Origin: Microcaldota archaeon
GTDB taxonomy: Archaea > Micrarchaeota > Micrarchaeia > Anstonellales > Anstonellaceae
Assembly (NCBI GenBank): GCA_023248455.1
Contig: JAHFEN010000010.1
Location: 1 to 10,125 of the forward strand
Direction: 5' to 3'
Length of the DNA stretch: 10,125 bases
Shown: positions 6,369 to 10,125 of the stretch, in pieces
How the letters are laid out: the number at the start of each line of letters is the position of its first letter
Position numbering within the stretch: position 1 is the stretch's first letter
Notes under the pieces: generated by a model
Databases searched by the model: none
Told to the model about the DNA's origin: nothing
What the model saw: only the letters and a program-made list of their open reading frames with translations
Position numbers and translations under genes: made by a program

Positions 6369-6384
6369 TAATATAATAAAAGTA
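6369..6384. promoter_or_regulatory. Shared AT-rich promoter element, DUF424 gene and lipoprotein gene
   Basis: TAATATAATAAAAGTA reads as TTTATTATATTA on the minus strand. Its centre (about 6375) is 24 nt from ATG 6351 (minus) and 28 nt from GTG 6403 (plus). These are the spacings for leaderless transcripts in both directions. The gap between the two starts is only 51 nt and has no other TATA-like element. Confidence 0.55.
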
Positions 6385-6402
6385 CGAGCGGAAAGAGCGC
6401 CC

Positions 6403-7023
6403 GTGGATAAGGCACTTGCGCTGCTCGCATTGGCATTTGCGATTGCACTCTTGATGGGATGCACATCAGGGCAAACGGAAAACCCGCCTCCCCAGGTAAG
6501 CCAGCCACAGGCAGCAGGGCCTGAATTCCCGCGCGTGCCGGTCGAATACGCTGCAACTTACGAAGTAAACGAGGGCGGTGCCAAAGTGACGAAGCGCGTG
6601 TGGGCATCAGGAAACAGGATGAGAATGGAAATTGCAGACGGAAGCGGGGGGCTTTTCGGGCTGTTCTTCCTTGGAAGCCGGGCATATTCCTGCGCCGCGC
6701 CAAGCGGCAATGCATCCTGCTTTGATGTGAGCGGCAGGGTTTCTGTGAAGCTGGCTGAAGCTCTACCCTGCCAGAACTTGTCCGGTGCTAGCGATGCAGG
6801 GCCTGTCGACATAGGCGGGACGCAGGGGAAGTGCTATACGCTGCCTTACGGTGTTTTTGCCATGAGGAAAATCTGCTGCACTGACAGGGGAGTGCTTGCT
6901 TATGACGAGTACAATACGACATCGGGGAAATCGCACGTGGAATACCTGACCGACATCGCCTATTCCGCGAAAGACTCGGACTTCCTGCTTCCTGCCGAGC
7001 CGCGTGCAGCGCCTGCAGAATGA
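6403..7023 (+). CDS. Cysteine-rich lipoprotein of unknown function
   Basis: The start is taken as GTG 6403, not the frame's earlier ATG at 6205, because the added residues are antisense to the DUF424 gene and the promoter lies between. This gives 206 residues: a lipoprotein signal peptide (1-19, core ALALLALAFAIALLMG) with lipobox LMGC and lipidated Cys20. A Pro/Gln-rich linker (about 25-45) follows, then a domain beginning VEYAATYEV. The domain includes KRVWASGNRMRMEIADG, which recalls LolA- or DUF4412-like lipoprotein sheets, a weak resemblance only. Six further Cys (97, 106, 123, 144, 158, 159) could form three disulfides outside the membrane. The gene ends exactly where the convergent gene's stop begins. 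Function not recognised. Confidence 0.8.
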   Translation: MDKALALLALAFAIALLMGCTSGQTENPPPQVSQPQAAGPEFPRVPVEYAATYEVNEGGAKVTKRVWASGNRMRMEIADGSGGLFGLFFLGSRAYSCAAPSGNASCFDVSGRVSVKLAEALPCQNLSGASDAGPVDIGGTQGKCYTLPYGVFAMRKICCTDRGVLAYDEYNTTSGKSHVEYLTDIAYSAKDSDFLLPAEPRAAPAE

Positions 7024-8037
7024 TTACTTTTTCTCTTGCTTCTCAGATTTTTTCGCAGGGGGCTGGAAATCGGAATTCCAATTGCCCATCAAAAGGCGGT
7101 GCCGAAGCTGGTTATTTACGTTACCGAGAATTGCACCTCGTAGATTCTCCCTATCTGCCGATACGTTTTGCCTATTGAATTCGTAGGCTATAACCTCGTA
7201 GATGTCATAGTTTGCAGGACAAATTGATTTGAGGGCCGAAATCTTGCTTTTGATTGCTTCTGATGTTTCCCATTCCTTGACAATCTTGGCGGTCACCGAA
7301 TTCTTGGCAGGAATGGATTTCATCACATCTCTGCCCTTCCCAGATTTGCCTTTGACACCCTTTTCCCTGGGTGTTTCGGCTGGATTTTTCTCTTCGAGCA
7401 AGCCAAACTCTTCTTTTATCAGGTTTAAAGCATAGGTTGGGACTGAATAGTCAAGCCTCTCCCATTGGATATTTTGCTTGCCTGAGTTGTTTAGAGCAGG
7501 CTGAGTGAGATTGCTTGATTTGACAAAGTCGGCTAGTTTGTTCAGAGCAAATCTCACTTCGAGGCTGCTTTTTGCCAATGAGGATGCATTTACGTCGCTT
7601 TCCAGCTTTATGATGTAACCTAGGAACTCGTCTTTTACATTGTTAAGTTGGAAAATCTTCAATTCTTTTTCATTCTTATCCCTAGTAGTTCCAATGCTTT
7701 TTCCAAGGTTGATGGTATCCTCGATTTTTCTGATGACCTGCTTTGCCCATCCTTTATCGGTTTCGATTTTCGACACGCTGGGCTTCTGAATTGTGCCTTC
7801 CTTCTTGAGTACGCTATCCTTCATCGCTGAGCTTTGGAACACGAGCAAGCTATCACCCGTATTTTTTATGCTGGAAACACTATTTATACCTGTGCCTTGT
7901 GCCGGAGGAGCAAATGCCGTAAATAGGCCCGCTGCAAGAACGGTTAAGCCGGCAGACGAAACCTCGCGGAAGAAATTCCCCTGCCCTGCCAGAAGGCGAA
8001 CCCGCTGTGCGTTGGGCTGGCCTGAGTTGCTTTTCAA
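7024..8037 (-). CDS. Secreted or anchored protein of unknown function, TTG start, AT-rich gene
   Basis: The 337-residue reading starts with TTG 8037, whose last two bases overlap the TGA stop of the cutA-like gene (TTGA), a normal coupling arrangement. Residues 11-27 carry several Arg, 29-42 are hydrophobic (AGLTVLAAGLFTAF), and APPAQG follows, so an N-terminal signal peptide or anchor is likely. The rest is charged and helical without recognised motifs; about 215-242 is a Lys/Gly/Glu-rich linker, and the tail is Lys/Glu-rich. There is one Cys (273). Base composition is much lower in GC than the neighbours: four 60-base lines counted by hand in 7501-7740 give 28-45% against about 62-65% in nearby conserved genes. 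An internal TATA box (7881-7890) and a GGGTGAT site (7852-7858) may drive a shorter form without the signal peptide, from TTG 7848, GTG 7842 or ATG 7824. Confidence 0.7.
   Translation of the reverse strand: MKSNSGQPNAQRVRLLAGQGNFFREVSSAGLTVLAAGLFTAFAPPAQGTGINSVSSIKNTGDSLLVFQSSAMKDSVLKKEGTIQKPSVSKIETDKGWAKQVIRKIEDTINLGKSIGTTRDKNEKELKIFQLNNVKDEFLGYIIKLESDVNASSLAKSSLEVRFALNKLADFVKSSNLTQPALNNSGKQNIQWERLDYSVPTYALNLIKEEFGLLEEKNPAETPREKGVKGKSGKGRDVMKSIPAKNSVTAKIVKEWETSEAIKSKISALKSICPANYDIYEVIAYEFNRQNVSADRENLRGAILGNVNNQLRHRLLMGNWNSDFQPPAKKSEKQEKK
7881..7890 (-). promoter_or_regulatory. Possible internal promoter in the unknown AT-rich gene
   Basis: GGTATAAATA is a good TATA match. About 26 nt downstream the predicted transcript start meets GGGTGAT (7852-7858), which resembles a ribosome-binding site, followed in frame by TTG 7848, GTG 7842 and ATG 7824. 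It may be chance in AT-richer DNA. Confidence 0.35.
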
Positions 8038-8390
8038 TAGGCATGGATTTGCCTTCGGGCTTCAAGGTGCTTGAGGTGTTTTTTAACCTTTGCATCCATT
8101 TGAGCCCATTGCAGATATTCCCTGCTGCCCCTTTTCACTTCGAAGGCGATTATCTGGGGAAGGGAGTAGCTGTGCAATGAGAGAATGCGCTTTTCGGCCT
8201 TCTGATAGCTGCCATCATTTATTTTCAGCTCGAGCACAAACTCGCGCTGCGCTGTGAATTCCCCCTTCCAGATGAAAAACGATTTCACTGGGAAAACGCT
8301 TGCGCAGGCAGCGAGCCTTTCCTTGATGATAGTTGCAGCTGCCTTTTCCGCCTCTCCCCTTTTTGCGAAAGTGGTGTGCACAATCAGCAT
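8034..8390 (-). CDS. cutA: CutA1-like protein (divalent cation tolerance family)
   Basis: CutA1 proteins are small, very stable trimers with a ferredoxin-like, PII-like fold. They were named for copper tolerance in bacteria, but their general role is unsettled. The 118-residue protein shows the family pattern: VHTTFAKRGEAEKAAATIIK, ERLAACASVFPVKSFFIWKG, EFVLELKI, then HSYSLPQIIAFEVKRGSREYLQW. The usual HPYE(T/V)P segment reads HSYSLP. ATG 8390 is preferred over TTG 8402 because it begins the family core directly. The start is 12 nt after the 3' end of a tRNA gene and has no ribosome-binding site or promoter of its own, so it is probably expressed from the tRNA transcript or after its processing. 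Its stop overlaps the TTG start of the downstream unknown gene. Confidence 0.88.
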   Translation of the reverse strand: MLIVHTTFAKRGEAEKAAATIIKERLAACASVFPVKSFFIWKGEFTAQREFVLELKINDGSYQKAEKRILSLHSYSLPQIIAFEVKRGSREYLQWAQMDAKVKKHLKHLEARRQIHAY

Positions 8391-8396
8391 AAAAAA
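8391..8396 (-). terminator. T6 tract after the tRNA, directly before the CutA1 start
   Basis: Six T on the minus strand follow the tRNA 3' end by 6 nt and touch ATG 8390. The tract could end part of the tRNA transcript, with read-through expressing the CutA1 gene. Confidence 0.35.
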
Positions 8397-8497
8397 TACC
8401 AATGGGCCCAGGAGGAATCGAACCCCCGGTCTTCGCTGTGTAAGAGCGACGTCTTACCATTGTCGAGCCCTTTCCGCTTTTCCGCCAGCGCTTTTTG

Positions 8498-8530
8498 GGA
8501 CCAACTTCTCGCCGAAGCGAGAAGTGGTCC
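8498..8530 (-). repeat. Intron hairpin with a UUCG tetraloop
   Basis: On the RNA strand GGACCA pairs with UGGUCC and CUUCUCGC with GCGAGAAG, with one unpaired U between them on the 3' side. The stem has 14 bp and the loop is C(UUCG)G, an exceptionally stable tetraloop. Confidence 0.85.
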
Positions 8531-8552
8531 ATTCGCCGGATCGCCGGCGAAT
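8531..8552 (-). repeat. Intron hairpin with a 9-bp perfect stem
   Basis: AUUCGCCGG pairs perfectly with CCGGCGAAU around a CGAU loop. It directly abuts the UUCG hairpin with no base between, so the two could stack end to end. Confidence 0.85.
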
Positions 8553-8627
8553 CGGACGAGCGCGTGCGGGAGGAGCAAAAAGGGCTGTTCGACTATGGGC
8601 CCAGCAGATTGGTTTTTAGGAGAGAGG

Positions 8628-8635
8628 AAATAAAG
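8628..8635 (-). promoter_or_regulatory. TATA-like box of the tRNA gene
   Basis: CTTTATTT on the minus strand is centred about 29 nt before the first base of the tRNA (8602). This is the usual position for an archaeal tRNA promoter. Confidence 0.5.
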
Positions 8636-8670
8636 ACAATACCCAAATCCCGCGCCTTCACACGCAAATC

Positions 8671-8678
8671 TTTATATA
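8671..8678 (+). promoter_or_regulatory. TATA box of the five-helix membrane protein gene
   Basis: TTTATATA is a textbook archaeal TATA box, preceded by a purine-containing BRE-like CGCAAATC. The predicted transcript start is near 8701, just before the ribosome-binding site GGTGAT at 8702-8707. Confidence 0.8.
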
Positions 8679-8701
8679 GCATCGAGGGGAAAGACCCCGT
8701 T

Positions 8702-8707
8702 GGTGAT
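8702..8707 (+). promoter_or_regulatory. Shine-Dalgarno site of the membrane protein gene
   Basis: GGTGAT lies 5 nt before ATG 8713 and matches the 16S rRNA tail. Confidence 0.65.
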
Positions 8708-8712
8708 TCTGG

Positions 8713-9396
8713 ATGGATTTCGAAGGCTTGCTGAACCAGCTGCAGATAAGCACATCCGGCTTCCTGGGCAACATGCTAGAGGGCCTGGCTGCATTCTGCA
8801 TTTTCGTGGCAATAATGTTCGTCGGCCTGTGGATCGCGCAGCTTCTCGGCACCCTGATGAGGAAGTTCCTGCACAAGATGGGCGTGGAGAAGTTCCTTTC
8901 CGCGCATGGCGTGCATGACGCATTCGTGGGATTCACCTTCTCGAACATAATCGTGGCCATACTTAAGATATACGTCGCGGTGGCATTCCTAGGGATCGCG
9001 TCTGACGTGATCAGGGTGCCCATGATAACCTTCCTCGCGGCGCAGGCAGTGGGTTACCTGCCCTCGCTCATACAGGGGCTGGTCATACTGATGGTCGGGC
9101 TGGTCGCAGGCGACTACATCACGGACAGGATAAAGGAGCAGAAGAAAATGCCCTTTGCCAACTCGGCGGCGATAGTCATCGAGCTTTTCATTGCATACAA
9201 CGCGCTTGTCATCGCAATGCCGCTCCTGCTTCCCGCAGCCGACCCGTCGCTTCTGATCTGGTCCTTCCTGATTGTGCTTGCCGCATTCGGGCTGGCGCTT
9301 GGCCTGGGCTCGGCGATTGCTATCGGGCTTGGCCTGAAGGACACAGTTGCGGATGTCGCAAAGAAGCACAAGAGCAAGCTTGACAGCCTGCTCTGA
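8713..9396 (+). CDS. Five-helix membrane protein, MscS-type TM-helix family
   Basis: The 227-residue protein has about five hydrophobic segments (20-46, 76-99, 104-134, 151-173, 179-206) and short charged loops. FCIFVAIMFVGLWIAQLLG and LPSLIQGLVILMVGLVAGDYI repeat the pattern of the conserved TM helix of mechanosensitive-channel-like proteins: aromatic, aliphatic core, G-x-x-(I/V)-A/G, then charged residues. The beta and alpha/beta cytoplasmic domain of true MscS channels is absent; the C-terminus is a short Lys-rich helix. A channel or channel-associated role is inferred from the helix pattern only. It is expected in the cytoplasmic membrane. A strong TATA box and a ribosome-binding site fix the start at ATG 8713. 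It appears to be a single-gene unit followed by T-rich DNA. Confidence 0.8.
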   Translation: MDFEGLLNQLQISTSGFLGNMLEGLAAFCIFVAIMFVGLWIAQLLGTLMRKFLHKMGVEKFLSAHGVHDAFVGFTFSNIIVAILKIYVAVAFLGIASDVIRVPMITFLAAQAVGYLPSLIQGLVILMVGLVAGDYITDRIKEQKKMPFANSAAIVIELFIAYNALVIAMPLLLPAADPSLLIWSFLIVLAAFGLALGLGSAIAIGLGLKDTVADVAKKHKSKLDSLL

Positions 9397-9423
9397 GTTT
9401 CCTTTTATTTCTCTATTTTTATC
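9397..9423 (+). terminator. T-rich terminator after the membrane protein gene
   Basis: Directly after the TGA stop the plus strand is pyrimidine-rich with T4, T3 and T5 runs, fitting archaeal oligo-T termination. The rest of the spacer to 9569 contains more T tracts but no feature I can name. Confidence 0.5.
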
Positions 9424-9569
9424 TTGCACGGCGGCAGCTCAGGGATAATTTTCTTTTCATGCTGATTTCATTTAGCGTTCGCCTATTTTCCGTTTTATTT
9501 TCCTTGCTTCTTATCCCGTCAGCCTTTGCCCCTGATTTTTTGCACTCGGCATTTTTTTCCCGCCTCAGC

Positions 9570-10125
9570 TCATGGCAGGTACGGCTCTATTTCCTGCCTG
9601 GTTGCCAATGCAAGCGCCAGCTTTCCGTTCGAAATCGCGATTTTTATCCTGACGCTTTCGGTGTCAGGCACATGAAGCGACCGCTCGAATGATGAAAGTT
9701 CCTCCCTGCCGGCAAATACAAGAAGCCTTCTTGCCACCCTGCCCTTTGGCAGGGCGCCTTTTTTCCCGCAATACAGGGCAATCTCAAGATTGCTTTTTGG
9801 GATCCTGATCACCCTTTTCCGGCTGAAGGGCAACCCGCGCTCCAGCATCAGGTCATGTACCAGCCTGAGCACTGCAAGCTCCTGCACGGAAAAGCCTTGC
9901 AGGCGGCGCACAGATGCGAACACCCCCTCAGACTCTGCGAATTTCCCATGCCGCACGAGGGATCGCAGCGCAGAAATCACGCTGCCGCGACCAAGCACGG
10001 TCTCCTTTTTCTCGCCCAGAAGGGGAAGCAGGACAGAGGCTATTTCCTCGGGGCTTGCGCAAAGGCCAAAGCCCCCGATTTTCCTGTCAAAGCCAGCGTA
10101 TGCCGCCATTACCTGCGATTCGTCC
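9570..10125 (-). CDS. Unrecognised protein, N-terminus outside window
   Basis: The frame is open from the window edge to TGA 9570-9572, about 185 codons. An ATG at 10109 exists, but coding-like sequence continues upstream of it (DESQV) and it has no properly spaced ribosome-binding site, so the true start is probably beyond the window. The protein is soluble and basic. Its first half is helical (EEIASVLLPLLGE, GSVISALRSLVRHGKFAESEGVFASVRRL). Its second half looks alpha/beta, with RKRVIRIPKSNLEIALYCG and VRIKIAISNGKLALALATRQEI. There is no signal peptide, membrane segment or motif I recognise. The gene is convergent with the membrane protein gene across a 173-nt T-rich spacer. Confidence 0.7.
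   Translation of the reverse strand, partial: DESQVMAAYAGFDRKIGGFGLCASPEEIASVLLPLLGEKKETVLGRGSVISALRSLVRHGKFAESEGVFASVRRLQGFSVQELAVLRLVHDLMLERGLPFSRKRVIRIPKSNLEIALYCGKKGALPKGRVARRLLVFAGREELSSFERSLHVPDTESVRIKIAISNGKLALALATRQEIEPYLP

Larger units (their letters stand above)
8460..8587 (-). other. Highly structured tRNA intron (128 nt) in the D-loop
   Basis: On the RNA strand exon 1 GUCG pairs with CGAC before exon 2, next to a three-base AAC bulge. Then a 12-bp helix (AGCCCUUUUUGC with GCGGAAAGGGCU, two G-U pairs) closes the intron. Further in, CCGC/GCGG and GCGCU/AGCGC continue the arm, and two hairpins sit side by side at 8531-8552 and 8498-8530. The AAC bulge is the expected splicing-endonuclease cut on the 5' side. 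There is no clear three-base bulge on the 3' side, only an A-A mismatch, so the motif is relaxed compared with the canonical bulge-helix-bulge. Because the bases GAA/AA repeat at both ends, the junction can be placed at three positions with the same product. Confidence 0.75.
8403..8602 (-). tRNA. tRNA-Val(UAC) interrupted by a D-loop intron
   Basis: Exon 1 is 8588-8602 and exon 2 is 8403-8459; joined they make a 72-nt tRNA. The acceptor stem is GGGCCCA/TGGGCCC with discriminator A (8403). The D-stem is GTC/GAC with GG in its loop. The anticodon stem is TCGCT/AGCGA around loop CTTACAC, with anticodon TAC at 8440-8442 for valine codon GUA. The variable loop is AGACC. The T-stem is GGGGG/CCTCC with one G-T pair and loop TTCGATT. 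No 3' CCA is encoded. The 5' and 3' parts are separated by 128 nt within the D-loop, and no complete cloverleaf exists without removing them. A TATA-like element lies at 8628-8635. Archaea are known to have non-canonical tRNA introns, but the D-loop is an uncommon place. Confidence 0.88.

Noticed and set aside
6205..6402. N-terminal extension of the lipoprotein gene from ATG 6205
   Set aside because: It is antisense to the DUF424 gene and would bury the lipobox signal peptide at residue 67 onward; the promoter element lies after it.
8460..8587. C/D-box or H/ACA guide RNA inside the tRNA intron
   Set aside because: No RUGAUGA or CUGA pair is visible. An ACA near the 3' end is in the exon-intron helix and is not enough on its own.
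8403..8602. Split or permuted tRNA rather than an intron
   Set aside because: The two parts are in normal 5'-3' order on one strand, and the helix closing the intervening RNA explains removal by splicing.
9459..9692. Plus-strand frame of 77 codons beginning with a signal-peptide-like stretch
   Set aside because: The hydrophobic start comes from T-rich spacer DNA, and the rest is antisense to the minus-strand gene ending at 9570.
1..10125. CRISPR array, insertion sequence or integrase attachment site
   Set aside because: No regularly spaced repeats, transposase-like frames or tRNA-end direct repeats were seen by eye in the window.

Overview
The window reads as a gene-dense, fairly GC-rich archaeal chromosome segment. 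Archaeal hallmarks are a group II chaperonin (thermosome), a DUF424-family protein, an archaeal-length S-adenosylhomocysteine hydrolase, an RqcH/NEMF-type NFACT-N protein, an SSB close to the Sulfolobus type, TATA boxes about 26 nt before starts with short or absent leaders, and a tRNA interrupted by an archaeal-style intron. The small genes, the tail-less SSB, the shortened RqcH and the D-loop tRNA intron would suit a DPANN lineage such as Micrarchaeota or Diapherotrites, but that is only an inference.

Positions 1-4196 are all on the minus strand. In transcription order they hold S-adenosylhomocysteine hydrolase (methylation-cycle salvage), a short TPR protein that abuts or overlaps its end, a single-OB-fold SSB, the thermosome, and the start of a secreted Ig/Fn3-like protein that leaves the window. 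A symmetric TATA box near 4232 separates the hydrolase from a divergent RqcH-like gene (4262-5134, plus), which has the NFACT-N domain and coiled coil but no NFACT-R domain.

Positions 5194-6351 (minus) carry two tandemly duplicated double-ACT proteins and a DUF424 protein. A second shared AT-rich promoter near 6375 fires the other way into a cysteine-rich lipoprotein (6403-7023, plus). That gene meets, stop to stop, an AT-richer secreted or anchored protein of unknown function (7024-8037, minus). The latter starts with TTG inside the stop of a CutA1-like gene, which itself begins 12 nt after the 3' end of a tRNA-Val(UAC) gene.

The tRNA (8403-8602, minus) is the most unusual element. It is complete only if a 128-nt intron in the D-loop is removed. 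The intron is almost wholly self-complementary: a 12-bp closing helix, an inner helix, and two adjacent long hairpins, one with a UUCG loop. Beyond it lie a five-helix membrane protein with MscS-type TM-helix character (8713-9396, plus), a T-rich spacer, and an unrecognised minus-strand gene that runs off the right edge.

No insertion sequence, CRISPR array or rRNA was seen. The candidate novelties are the structured D-loop intron, the tRNA-cutA-unknown gene unit, the NFACT-N-only RqcH, and the possible CTG-started TPR gene.
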